Program-made: the position numbers and the translations under genes
From: Clitoria ternatea
Lineage: Eukaryota; Streptophyta; Magnoliopsida; Fabales; Fabaceae
Reading direction: 5' to 3'
Assembly (NCBI GenBank): GCA_037962975.1
Contig: CM075674.1
Coordinates: forward strand, 89,296,501 to 89,360,500
Length of the DNA: 64,000 nt
The notes under the pieces: generated by a model
The model's input: only the letters and a program-made list of their open reading frames with translations
What the model was told of the DNA's origin: nothing
The model's database searches: none
Shown here: piece after piece, positions 21,701 to 31,556 of the stretch
Layout: each line of letters begins with the position of its first letter
Position numbering within the stretch: position 1 is the stretch's first letter

Positions 21701-23465
21701 TTTCATAAAACATGATAAATATATAATTGCAGTTACACAAATTTACACTAAGAGCATGCTCTTGGACAATGGTCATTACTAAAACTAAAATAGAAATTAT
21801 AAATTGTAAATTAATTTGGTAATAAATCACTGTCTACTGCCTCCGAACAAGCACAACATCAATCTCATTTCCTCATTGTATCATTCATAAAAAGAACTGC
21901 TTCCATGTTTTGGCTGCTGTGCCTATCAGGTGACCAAGTTCTATTTGTCAATCTCATGAAAGAAGAGAAAACAATGTGACCAAGTTCTATTTGTCAATCT
22001 CATGAAAGAAGAGAAAACAATGCACCAGAAAGAAAGGAGTTGCATCTCATGCCATATAGTTGGAGCAAAATGAAAAAATAAAAAACTTGAAGAATCCATA
22101 TTGAAACAAGTGCTGTAAATATAGTAACCATGTATATTAGGATTTATTGAATTGATTCTGTAATTATATAAATAGCCTAGATTAACTAATTGTATATCTT
22201 GTAATTATGTACTCTCTCATTATAAATTCAATAGCTCTATTGTGAACCAAACACATGGAGTTCATCCTATGCTCTCTTATTTCTGTCTCTTTCAACATGG
22301 TATCAGAGCCAGCAGTCTCAGATTTTCATAACTAAAAAAGAAGGCCAACATACTGCATAGATATGTATAATAAAGTATCCAAGCATATGTATGTACACAC
22401 ACACACACATACATGAAGCAAATGCAAGTATTGATGCTTCGTATCAGAAATTCTGCAAGGAAGTTGAATATATTTACCAAACTAAACTAACAAGAATGAA
22501 AGAAAGAGAAAAACCTGCCTCACTCGATGCCAGGCAATTCTTCGAAAGAGCTTTCTAGTAGAAAGCAATGGTCGACCACTAAGTGTTCTACCCAAAACCT
22601 CAGCAAACAAAACGGTTCCAGTCTCAACAACAGGCCTTCCAGGCACAGGCACTCCACTCATTGCTTCCTCGTTCTTCACAATTCCCAACTTCCCATGAAC
22701 CATAAAACTCTCTGCATCCCTATTCACATCACATAACAAGTTCTCCATCTCTTTACCATACAAGGGAAGCACTTCCTTTGTCAACATTGTACCTAATAAG
22801 TCCGCCCCTACATTCACATCAAGCTTGTTTTCATTACCTGAAACAACAACCCCCACCACAAAATCCCCAGGGTTTGGCTCATAGTACTCAACATTCACCT
22901 CCGTATCTTCCCTTTCACTCTCACCACCACCCACATCATCTTTTTCTTCAGAATCTTCCAATATCTTCCCATATTCTTCAACATCCTCCCTAGAATCACT
23001 GCCTTTGAAGAACTTCAAGAAAGGTGCCAAAGCCTCCTCTTCAGAAGGCTTCTCTTGGTCCATTTCAACTTCAGGAGAAGACTCTTTTTCTTCTTCTGCA
23101 ACACGCACAGGAGAAGGCTTGTTCAGCAACTCAAGCTTTTCTTCAAGTTCTTGAGTTACATCATCAATGATAGCCTCTTGAGATAAATCACTGGAAATGC
23201 CATCAAACCCATTGTTCCTTGAGCAAAATGTGAAGTGGGTATCACCCAAGATTGAATCTTTCTTAGAAAATATTGGTAAAAGAGCTAATTTGGCAAAAGA
23301 ACAAGACTTTTGGGGTGTTGGAGAAGAGTGTATGGTGGGATTGTTGTGTGGTTTCTTGATGAAGGTGCTGCTAAAAACAGTAATATCCCTAACCGGTATT
23401 GTACACTTGGGGAAGCAAAGGGACTTACAAGGATGATTAAAAAATGGCATCTTGGTATGTTGCAC
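15726..23465 (-). CDS. RLSB: RLSB/PDE338-like chloroplast S1-domain RNA-binding protein
   Basis: Eight minus-strand exons join in frame to 536 codons: 23465-22515, 21073-20999, 20920-20849, 19865-19785, 19663-19566, 18110-17985, 16043-15995, 15884-15726 (TAA at 15728-15726). All junctions are GT-AG. The N-terminus (about 1-70) is Ser/Thr-rich, basic and poor in acidic residues, like a plastid transit peptide. Residues about 95-195 are strongly acidic. S1-type repeats follow at about 196-317, 318-393 and 394-468. Seen motifs are GLRAFLPKAELV and SGLLHVSNIT, and the C-terminus ends YANWKWFKFEK. The family member At1g71720 is known for rbcL mRNA binding and plastid development; that role is inferred by resemblance. 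Start choice between M1 and M6 is open. Introns 1, 3 and 6 carry retrotransposon pieces. Confidence 0.88.
16191..16559. mobile_element. Possible degenerate hAT-like MITE in intron 6
   Basis: The ends read GGTGTCACAATGGG and, on the other strand, GGTGTCAAAACG, an imperfect inverted repeat. The interior is rich in CCAACCC and GGGTTGG pieces in both orientations, a pattern common in plant hAT-derived MITEs. No matching 8-bp duplication was found, so the ends are uncertain. Confidence 0.35.
16683..17674 (+). mobile_element. TRIM-like short copia-derived LTR element in intron 6
   Basis: Short direct LTRs at 16683-16881 (199 bp) and 17493-17674 (182 bp) both begin TGTTAGAATYATGTAAATATA and end CAACA. 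TGGTATCTAGA follows the first LTR, a mutated initiator-Met primer site. TTGAGGGGGAG precedes the second LTR as a polypurine tract. The 611-bp interior has no gag or pol. Flanking pentamers GAAAT and CAAAT match at four of five bases. At 992 bp this is a miniature non-autonomous element, opposite in strand to the host gene. Confidence 0.82.
20329..20505 (-). mobile_element. Possible solo LTR of copia/TRIM type in intron 3
   Basis: On the minus strand the segment begins TGTTAGAATC, contains TATAAATACACA as a TATA-like box, and ends TATCAAACA. It resembles the LTRs of the element in intron 6 at its start. No clear target duplication flanks it, so the left boundary is provisional. Confidence 0.4.
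21931..22022. repeat. Perfect 46-bp tandem duplication in intron 1
   Basis: A unit starting TGACCAAGTTC and ending AAAACAATG occurs twice back to back at 21931-21976 and 21977-22022, with no visible difference. Confidence 0.95.
22111..22310 (+). mobile_element. Truncated copia LTR plus primer-binding site in intron 1
   Basis: 22111-22297 resembles the LTRs at 16683 and 17493 (GTAAATATAGTAACCATGTA, ATAGCCTA, TCAATAGCTCT), lacks a few bases near its start and ends TTTCAACA. It is followed at once by TGGTATCAGAGCC (22298-22310), the canonical initiator-Met primer site. The rest of the element is absent. Confidence 0.75.
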
Positions 23466-23868
23466 ACAGCATCACCTCTGGTTTTCAGACAGACAAAAAT
23501 ATTGGTTTTTGTTTTATCCTTTTGAGGTTTCTTGTCTCTGGTTCTCTGCCTCCGCACTCCTTGATATTTTTACCCTTGTTCAATTTCAATATCTAATAGA
23601 ATTTCTTTGGTGTTAAGGGAAACTTCTTCAAGCTACTCAAATTTCAGTCCTAATTGCACTATTACTGCTTCGTTTATCACATAAATTGTTAACCATGATA
23701 CTCCCTCTTTTTTTTATTTAACTTATTTAAAATTATCCACAAGAATTAAAAATAATTAAATATTGTAATTTTAAATGATTATTTATTAGTTAATTTCTTA
23801 TTATACTTTATCTAAATTTTTATCTTTGATTAATTTGGTAAGTCACAGTTAAGAGTATATATTGGTAG
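23466..23868 (-). promoter_or_regulatory. RLSB-like gene promoter and leader region
   Basis: About 403 bp separate the start codon from the left end of gypsy element A. The gene-proximal part is mixed in composition, while 23700-23868 is very AT-rich. No definite TATA box was assigned. Any regulatory DNA further upstream now lies beyond the 10.7 kb insertion. Confidence 0.4.
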
Positions 23869-23970
23869 TGTAACATCCCTATGTTTTATATTCATGAGTT
23901 TGGATATTTATTAAAATAAGATTATTATAAGATGTAAAATTAAAATAAAAAGAAAATTTTGATTTGGGAC

Positions 23971-24055
23971 CTGACGCGTATCGTCAGTGGGACGCGTAGC
24001 GTCAATATAAAAATTTAGACTTGACGCGTAGCGTCAGGGGGACGCGTAGCGTCAG
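23971..24055. repeat. Palindrome cluster, TGACGCGTAGCGTCA type, LTR start
   Basis: Four copies of a 6-bp-arm palindrome (TGACGC, GTA spacer, GCGTCA), some with one arm base changed. The 3' LTR has five copies at 31659-31767, including one with 7-bp arms, CTGACGCGTAGCGTCAG. TGACG is the core of sites bound by TGA-type bZIP factors, which would make each copy a paired site; that role is inferred. Confidence 0.85.
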
Positions 24056-24948
24056 TGTCGCGGGCAGAATAAAGACCCAAGATGACAGCCTGCAGAGCAG
24101 AAGTTAAAAACATAAGTTTTGGGGTTCTTCTTCTTCTCTCTTTTCCCTGCGACAATTAAAGGCCAACAAGAGGTTGGAATCTGAAATTAATCGCGGATTA
24201 GAGGTAAGAAACTTAAGATTAACGCATAGGATCTTTCAATTTTGAATTCCATGGAGATTTTTTATCTTTATCCATTTTTGGGGAAAACAAGGGAACTTTG
24301 AATTCGAAGATTCTAAACCGATTAAAAGTTTCCTTATGGTGTTCAAAAGAAGGATTGAGTGACGAATTTGAATTCCGCTTTATATAGGTTGCGAATGAGT
24401 CGTTGAAAGATTAGCGGAAAAAGGGGTTTCTCGAAGAACTTGTGGTTTCAGTTGTGGTAAGCTTCTAAAGCTTTAGAAAGTAATTTCTGAGCATATTCTT
24501 GAGTTGGATTAAGGTTTGAACGGTTAAAACCTTAAACCTTTTTGTAATTCTATCTTTTAGTGGTTGCGGCGCATTGATCTTGGTGATTGAGTTTAGAGCG
24601 TCGACAGTGAGGTAAGGGGAGTATTATAGTATATATTTGATTACAGACTTGTGATAATTATGTTAGAAAATTAAATCTGTGAAAGTATGAGATTGATATA
24701 TATATGGGAGAATATGTGATTAGATTATGTATGTGGTTATACGTTGTATTTGACAATTATGGAAAATAAAATGGTAATAAATGAGATGTGAATTGTGAAT
24801 AAGATGGAAAATAATATATAAAGTATGTCTAGAATGTGCATAATGGAGAGTGATGAAATATTGAATTATCGTGATATAGAAGATATAAAGTTATGTTTGA
24901 TTATGTGAATATTATGAATGTAAAGTATGATTATGATATTTAAAGATT

Positions 24949-25099
24949 GTGGCTTTTATGCCGAGATGTGGCTTTTATGCCGAGAGATATGGCTTTTATG
25001 CCGAGATGTGGCTTTTATGCTGAGATATGGCTTTTATGCCGAGAGATGTGGTGTTTATGATGAGATGTGATTCTTATGTTGTGAGTTGGCCTGTATGCC
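24949..25099 (+). repeat. Short tandem repeat GTGGCTTTTATGCCGAGA in LTR of A
   Basis: Six or more imperfect units of 17-20 bp built on GGCTTTTATGCCGAGA. The 3' LTR copy (32653-32820) has a different unit number, showing slippage since insertion. Confidence 0.85.
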
Positions 25100-25916
25100 A
25101 AAATCATTTAATGATCGTATAATGTATATTCATGATTTAAAATGAATAATGTGTATATGATGAGATATATTATTATATGTTGTATGTGCATGATATATGT
25201 TGTGGACAACCATTCGGTATAGATTACCCCTCGCTTTTGGCTCCCGTGGTCCATGTAGAGGCCCAGTTGAGCTACCCAGTGATCCAGGAAGAGATCCAGT
25301 GGTTGAGGTGGGGAGACGGTTTATGATACCGGGCTCGGTGAACCAGGATGTGTTCACGGGATGTCGGTGGACTCCCAGCTGGTGGCTGATTCGTTAGTAT
25401 CCGGATACTAAGTGTCTGATGTATATGAGAGTCAGTTGTGAATTATACTCCTTGACTGATATGCAGATTATTGCATTGATATGATAATGATATGATTGAA
25501 ATAATGAATTGTGAAATGAATTGATTAAGTATGGGTGCTTATAATTAATTTATCTCGATGTTGTGAGATATTTGTTATGATGTGAACATAATGAATTTAT
25601 GATGGATTATGATATGTTTGGTTCATATGAGGAAACTTTAGTGGATCGATAACCCAGGCAGGAGAATGAGATTCTCCAGGTGATATCAACTCTGATTATG
25701 TAGTGGTATCATTTTTGTGATAGATACTCACCCTTACTTTATGTTCACAGTGAATAAACCCAAGGATGTTGCGGATACTGCGGAAACCAGTACAAAGTGA
25801 GCAAGGAGTAATGCCAGAGGAGTTTGGAATGTATATCTTGTATATATTTATATATGAATATATTATCTCGTAAACTTGCCGAAGTATGTGTTGTCGTTAC
25901 TTGTTTGTGATGCCTA

Positions 25917-26106
25917 ATGGCACTGAGCCATCGGTAAATATATGTGGATATATGTGTGTAAATCTGTGGGAGTGTGAACTTATACATAGTATAATATATT
26001 GATGGTTTGGGTGATGTGATTATGTAATGGCATTGAGCCATTAGATATTGTCCATGTGTGATGACCAGGTACTGCTGGAAGATTTTAGTTATGGCACTGA
26101 GCCATA
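25917..26106. repeat. Three dispersed ATGGC-GCCAT palindromes in LTR of A
   Basis: Copies at 25917-25931, 26026-26042 (AATGGCATTGAGCCATT) and 26090-26106 (TATGGCACTGAGCCATA). Each has a 5-nt centre and 5-6-bp arms. Outermost pairs differ (A-T against T-A) while pairing is kept. Confidence 0.8.
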
Positions 26107-26602
26107 CTATAGTAAATCATGCATTATAGGCAGCTTCTATGGATGTATGTATGTGTGTTGTAATGGTTGCTTGAAATGATTGAATGCTGTATTGATAAAT
26201 CAAATAGATCTAGAGATTCGAATTAGTAGCCATCCCTATGACTTTGAGAAACTGAATAGGGAAATTTGAGTTTCGGTGAGTTTCAATACCTTTGCAAGGT
26301 GTCAATAGGTTCATAAGAATATTTAAAAGTGGTATACATTGGCTTTGGATCATTTAAGAATCATTTAGGGTGTTTGGTGCAAGAGTGTTGCACATAAAGT
26401 GGTTAAGTTGTGTTTAGTGCATAACCTGCGCATATGTTAGAATCTTGGCAAACAAACATCGCCAATAGTTTCAAAATGGGGAAAATATATAGACCATGAA
26501 GTTTTGTGGCAATTGGACCTGAAATGAGCTAATTGGATAAGTTAGTAATTGGTCAAAAGGCCTAAAATGTATGACAGCATCAGGTGCTGTCACTGATAAG
26601 CC

Positions 26603-26685
26603 CACGCGTAGCGTCAGCTTGGCACTCAGCGCCAGGGCTGCGAATGCATGCTCACGCCTAGCGTGGGGCTGACGCGTAGCGTCAG
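26603..26685. repeat. Palindrome cluster near the end of the 5' LTR of A
   Basis: Contains CACGCGTAGCGTCAG, a TGGCACTCAGCGCCA palindrome with one mismatch, CACGCCTAGCGTG (5-bp arms) and CTGACGCGTAGCGTCAG (7-bp arms, 26669-26685). The 3' LTR equivalent is 34325-34406, where the second palindrome is perfect (TGGCGCTCAGCGCCA). Confidence 0.85.
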
Positions 26686-26893
26686 ACCCCTGTTTCAGGT
26701 TTTGAGTTTTCTTCAACTTAAATGATTTTGAGGACTATAAATTATTTATTTTAAATTATAATTTGGGTAATTTTTATAAGATACATTTTTATTATTATTG
26801 TGATGTAATTTAATTATCAGAAGCGTGAAAAATTTATTGTGAAAATCAATAAATTGAATAAAATAAACAATATTTAAGGAGGGATGTCACAAT

Positions 26894-26907
26894 TGGTATC
26901 AGAGCAA
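26894..26907 (+). promoter_or_regulatory. Primer-binding site of element A
   Basis: TGGTATCAGAGCAA lies two bases after the LTR end and is complementary to the 3' end of plant initiator tRNA-Met. Confidence 0.9.
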
Positions 26908-27136
26908 GACTATTCAGGATTATAAACCTTGTGGGTAGAAATGGTAGAAAGTAGTGAGATTTGTTTGTGTATTCATCTATATGGATGGAATTGTATATGT
27001 GTGAAAGTGAATTTTCAGGAATCCTGGCATTGTGCTCACTGGTTATCCGTTAGCCGCATTTCCTGGTATTGAGGTATTGATTATGGATTATATTCAATTT
27101 GTTTGATTATTATTGGTGTGTTATGTTAATTGTAGA

Positions 27137-28561
27137 ATGGCTGGTACTTCTAATTCAACCCCTGAGGGTGACTTCTTAGAAAAGTTTTCTCAGCTGATGG
27201 GAAGGGCTGAATCTGGCCCAACCCTTGATAAATTTTTAAAGCGTAATCCCTCAGTGTATAAGGGTGGACGTGATTATGATGGATCTTATATGTGGCTCAG
27301 GGAAATGGAACAAATGTTTGATTATTTTGAATGTACTGAGGAACAAAAAGTGGTATTCTCTACTTATCAGTTGCGTGATGAAGCTAGGGTCTGGTGGACA
27401 CGTGCCAAACCTCAAATGATCAGTGCTAATGAGGTCTTAAACTGGGTTAATTTTAAAAAGAGGTTTTTGGCAAAATACTTTCCTGATAATTATAAGACTA
27501 GAAAAGAGATGGAATTCTTACATCTTGAACAGGGAAGGATGTCTGTAGTTGAATATACAGCTAAATTTGATGAGCTATGTGACTTTTATTATTCTTTTTC
27601 CTTAGAAGGTACTGAAAGTAACAAAAGTGCTAAGTATGAGTCTGGTTTGAGAATAGAGCTTCGTACTGCTATTGTACCTTTGGGGATTAGGGACTATGCT
27701 GAACTTGTTAATAAAGCACAATTGACTGAAAATGTTCAGATGCAGAGGGTTTCTTTCAGAAAAGATAAATCTCAGTTTAGAATTAAAGGAGTTGAATTTA
27801 AAAAACAAAGATTTAGTCGAAGTGGATCTTCTTCATCATCTTTTTCTCCAGTTAGAGGTCGAGGCACTACTCGTCCTGATAATCGAATTTGTTTTAAATG
27901 TGGCGGAGATGGACATTTGGCTAGAAACTGTAGATTTGAATTGCCTATATGTTATCATTGTGGTCAGACTGGGCATCTTAGGCCCGATTGTCCTATGAGG
28001 CAGCACAAGAATGTACAAGGGGGTAGGAGTTTTACTCCCACGAATCAGGGTGGTAGGTTTCAGAGGGGTGGACGTAGTGGGGCTCGAGGAGGCCCAATCC
28101 GACAATCTGATACCACACAGTCTGCTAGTGCTCAGAATGTTATTACTGGGAGAGTGTTTGCTTTCGATGCTTCTGATGCCATTCATAATGATCAACTAGT
28201 GCACAGTAAGTGTTCTCTTTTTGGTAATCTTGTAGATGTGATATATGATTCTGGAGCTACACATTCGTTTATTGCTGAAAGTTGTGCTAGAGACCTTGAA
28301 TTGCCTATGGTATTGATGAATAATGCTATAATTGTATCCACACCGACTGGTTCCAAGGTTAAGACTATGACTATGTGTGAAGAAGTAAATTTATCCATTG
28401 AAGGTCAAACTTTCAATGCAAATTTAATCTGTATGCCCTTGAAAAATCTAGATATTATTTTGGGAATGGATTGGTTGTCTGCCAATCAGATTCTGGTGGA
28501 TTGTTATCGTAAAGTGGTGGTTTTTCCTGTCGAATCCACTCCTAATGATTTGGTATGTTAA
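27137..28561 (+). CDS. Element A gag, zinc knuckles and protease
   Basis: 474 codons from the ATG at 27137; the frame is open from 27113 but family gags begin at M-A-G-T. The capsid domain covers about 20-195, with [11 protein letters not shown] and [13 protein letters not shown] segments. Two CCHC knuckles follow at about 255-270 ([14 protein letters not shown]) and 275-290 ([14 protein letters not shown]), separated by a short linker. The aspartic protease has an intact active-site DSGATHSF (about 370) and the ILGMDWLS motif near 440. The frame ends at TAA 28559-28561, just before RT, which lies in another frame. This part of the element could still be functional. Confidence 0.9.
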   Translation: MAGTSNSTPEGDFLEKFSQLMGRAESGPTLDKFLKRNPSVYKGGRDYDGSYMWLREMEQMFDYFECTEEQKVVFSTYQLRDEARVWWTRAKPQMISANEVLNWVNFKKRFLAKYFPDNYKTRKEMEFLHLEQGRMSVVEYTAKFDELCDFYYSFSLEGTESNKSAKYESGLRIELRTAIVPLGIRDYAELVNKAQLTENVQMQRVSFRKDKSQFRIKGVEFKKQRFSRSGSSSSSFSPVRGRGTTRPDNRICFKCGGDGHLARNCRFELPICYHCGQTGHLRPDCPMRQHKNVQGGRSFTPTNQGGRFQRGGRSGARGGPIRQSDTTQSASAQNVITGRVFAFDASDAIHNDQLVHSKCSLFGNLVDVIYDSGATHSFIAESCARDLELPMVLMNNAIIVSTPTGSKVKTMTMCEEVNLSIEGQTFNANLICMPLKNLDIILGMDWLSANQILVDCYRKVVVFPVESTPNDLVC

Positions 28562-29174
28562 TATTTCTTTTTGTTATTGTTATTTTACAGGGATAGGTAA
28601 TTTGATTCTTGCTGATATACCTGTTGTAAGTGAATTTTCGGATGTGTTTCCGGAAAATATTCCTGGGTTACCTCCAAACAGGGAAATTGATTTTGTGATT
28701 GACTTAGTTTTGGGTACCGAGCCAGTGTCACGTGCACCGTATCGTATGTCATCTATAGAGTTAACTGAGGTGAAAAAGCAAGTTGAGGAACTGTTAAGTA
28801 AAGGTTTTGTTAGACCTAGTGCTTCTCTTTGGGGTGCTCCTGTACTATTGGTACGAAAGAAAGATGGGAGTATGAGAATGTGTATTGACTACCGTCAGTT
28901 AAATAAATTGACAGTTAAAAATAAATATCCTTTATCAAGGATTGATGATTTACTTGACCAGTTACGGGGTGCATGTATCTTTTCTAAGATTGACTTACGA
29001 TCCGGATATCATCAGATTAGAGTAAAACCTGAGGATATTCCGAAAACCGCTTTTCGAACAAGATACGGTCATTATGAGTATGTGGTAATGCCATTTGGAG
29101 TTACTAATGCTCCGGCGGTATTCATGAGTTATATGAATCGAATCTTTCATCCTTTCTTGGATCAGTTTGAGTAG
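28545..29174 (+). pseudogene. Element A reverse transcriptase, N-terminal part
   Basis: RT homology begins near 28593 with a [11 protein letters not shown] segment and continues through the [35 protein letters not shown] and [10 protein letters not shown] motifs. The frame differs from gag-protease by one base, and an intron-like GT...AG stretch lies at the junction (about 28552-28590). It ends at 29174, two codons before the FIDD catalytic box, through a small insertion that shifts the frame. Confidence 0.85.
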
Positions 29175-29656
29175 TGTTTATTGATGATATACTAGTATAT
29201 TCAAGATCCGAGGGTGAACATGTTCAGCATCTCCGTATTGTTTTACAGATTTTGCGAGAAAGACAGTTATATGCAAAATTGTCAAAATGTGAATTCTGGG
29301 CTAAAAGTATTCAGTTCTTGGGGCATGTAATTTCTAGTGATGGAGTTTCTGTTGATCCTTCCAAGACAATTGCAGTTACGAATTGGGAAAGGCCCAAATC
29401 TATTACTGAGATTCGAAGCTTTCTTGGTTTAGCTGGGTATTACCGACGTTTCATAGAAGGTTTCTCTCGTATTGCACTTCCTATGACCAAATTAACTAGG
29501 AAGGGATGTCCTTTTGTTTGGACTGATGAATGTGAACAAAGTTTTAATGAATTGAAAAAGAAATTGACTTCTGCCCCTGTACTTGCTTTACCTGATGTGA
29601 CCATAGAATTTGTTGTATATTGTGATGCCTCTAAATCTGGCTTGGGGGTGTGTTAA
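29174..29656 (+). pseudogene. Element A RT C-terminal part and start of RNase H
   Basis: Begins with the catalytic FIDDILVYS box, followed by LGHVIS and the [14 protein letters not shown] connection motif. RNase H starts at [11 protein letters not shown] one-base loss near 29650 moves the rest of RNase H into another frame. Residues seen in the RT palm are intact; the frame breaks on both sides are the lesions. Confidence 0.85.
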
Positions 29657-30324
29657 TGCAAGAAGATAGAGTTATAGCCTATGCTTCTAGGCAGTTGAGA
29701 CTTCATGAGAAGAATTATCCTATTCATGACCTAGAGTTAGCGGCGGTTGTATTTGTATTGAAAATTTGGAGACATTATCTTTATGGCTCCCGTTTTGTTG
29801 TGTTTAGTGATCATAAAAGTTTGAAGTACTTATTCGATCAAAAAGAATTGAATATGAGGCAGAGGCGGTGGATGGAATATTTAAAAGATTATGATTTTGA
29901 ATTAAAATACCATCCGGGCAAAGCGAATGTGGTGGCCGATGCTTTGACCAGGAAATCTCTTCATATTGCATCTTTAATGATAGAGGAATATAAATTGCTA
30001 GAAAGTTTTCGTGATATGCATTTAGCTGTAGTGGTTCATTCTCCTGGTTGTATGCTAATTGGGATGCTAAAAATTACTAATGAGTTTTTAAAATCTTTGT
30101 CTGAATGTCAAGAGGATGATACTGATGTAAAACAGTTGATTGATGCCCAAGATCGGGGCAAGAATATCCCTTTGAATAAAGATTCTAATGGGCTATGGCG
30201 GTTTAAGAATCGTATTATAGTGCCCTCCAATGGTGAATTTCGAACACAGATTCTATCAGAGGCTCATAAGAGTTCATTAAGTATTCATCCAGGTGTGACG
30301 AAAATGTATCAAGACTTACGATAA
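29650..30324 (+). pseudogene. Element A RNase H remainder and integrase N-terminus
   Basis: Carries [18 protein letters not shown], FSDHKSL and [13 protein letters not shown] motifs of gypsy RNase H. It continues to the integrase zinc-binding region ([12 protein letters not shown]). A TAA at 30322-30324 interrupts the frame; the same frame resumes at once with FWWPGM. Confidence 0.85.
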
Positions 30325-30342
30325 CAATTTTGGTGGCCGGGG

Positions 30343-31278
30343 ATGAAGAAAATGATAGTTGAATATGTGGCATCCTGTATAGTGTGCTTAAAGTCTAAAG
30401 TGGAGCATCAGAAACCTTCAGGGTTAGCACAACCACTTGATATTCTGATATGGAAGTGGGATGGTATCTCTATGGACTTTGTATCGGGTTTGCCTCGTTC
30501 TCGTGCTGGATGTGATGCTATATGGGTTGTTGTTGATCAATTAACAAAGAGTGCTCATTTTCTTGCTATTAATATGAGATGGTCTTTGGAAAAGCTTGCT
30601 AATATTTATGTGAAAGAAATTATAAGGTTGCATGGTATACCCTCCAGTATTGTGTCAGATCGTGATCCTCATTTTACTTCTAAAATTTGGAGAAGTTTAC
30701 AACGTGAGCTAGGCACTGAGTTAAAAATGAGCTCCGCATATCATCCTCAAACGGATGGACAATCTGAAAGTACAATACAAACTTTGGAAGATTTGCTTCG
30801 GGCATGTGTGATAGAACATGGAGGGAGTTGGGAGCAGTATTTACCTTTGATTGAGTTTACTTATAACAATAGCTTCCATAGCAGTATTGGTATGGCTCCT
30901 TATGAGGCTTTATACGGTAGAAAATGTCAAACTCCTTTATGTTGGGCTGATAGTAGTGACGTCCTGGTATTGGGGCCTGAAATGGTTCAATCAATGACAG
31001 AACAGATTAAATTGATCCGGAATAAATTGAAAGTTGCTCAGGATCGTCAGAAAAGCTATTATGATGCTAAACATAGACCTCTAATATTTCAAGTTGATGA
31101 TCAAGTACTTTTGAAAGTTTCACCTACGAAGGGTGTGGGTCGAGTAATTGGTAGTAAAAAGTTGAGTCCCAGGTATATTGGACCTTATCGTATTTTAGAG
31201 CGAATAGGCAATGTTGCCTATAGACTTGAGCTTCCTACAGTCTTGTCAAAGTTACATGATGTTTTTCATGGCTCCTAG
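30343..31278 (+). pseudogene. Element A integrase core
   Basis: The C-x2-C half of the zinc finger (CIVC) is followed by the catalytic core. D is in MDFVSGLP, the second D in VSDRDPHF, and E in the QSESTIQTLEDLLR region. YNNSFHSSIGMAPYEALYG and the GPYRILERIG segment, typical of chromovirus integrases, follow. A TAG at 31276-31278 replaces the conserved glutamine of the HVSQL motif, consistent with a C-to-T change. Confidence 0.88.
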
Positions 31279-31305
31279 CTTTGAAAGTATATTCCTCGAG
31301 ATGAT

Positions 31306-31521
31306 ATGGTGGTTCCAGATGACATTATTGAAATCAAAGAAGATGTGACGGTACCGGCTAATCCTCTTCGTATTGAGGGTTATCAAACCAAACAATTAAG
31401 GAATAATAATATTCCTTTAGTGAAAGTTTTATGGCAGAATTTCAATGAAATTTCACACACGTGGGAATTAGAATCTGAGATGCAACAACAATACCTGGAT
31501 CTATTTACAGAGGTATGTTGA
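31306..31521 (+). pseudogene. Element A chromodomain-like C-terminus
   Basis: Continues the integrase frame after the TAG. The LRNNNIPLVKVLWQNF and TWELESEM stretches match the chromodomain of Del/Tekay-type chromoviruses, which directs integration toward particular chromatin. The stop at 31519-31521 is the natural polyprotein end, just before the polypurine tract. Confidence 0.7.
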
Positions 31522-31542
31522 TTTCGAGGATGAAATCTATTC

Positions 31543-31556
31543 TTAGGGGGGGTGAG
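31543..31556 (+). promoter_or_regulatory. Polypurine tract of element A
   Basis: TTAGGGGGGGTGAG directly precedes the 3' LTR. Confidence 0.85.

Larger units (their letters stand above)
23869..26891 (+). repeat. 5' LTR of element A
   Basis: 3023 bp. It holds a palindrome cluster near each end, a short tandem repeat at 24949-25099, a block at about 25205-25395 also found in the LTR of element C, and three ATGGC-ACTGA-GCCAT type palindromes. Confidence 0.95.

Noticed and set aside
22527..23525. Plus-strand frames opposite RLSB-like exon 1
   Set aside because: They are shadows of the real minus-strand exon, whose protein features (transit peptide, acidic region, S1 repeats) and splice sites are coherent.
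25745..26041. 98-codon minus-strand frame, present in both LTRs of A
   Set aside because: Its conservation is explained by LTR identity. It is antisense, low complexity and has no family resemblance.
26471..26716. 81-codon minus-strand frame over the palindrome cluster
   Set aside because: It is repeated only because the LTR is repeated. The palindromes keep both strands open locally, and there is no start context or domain.
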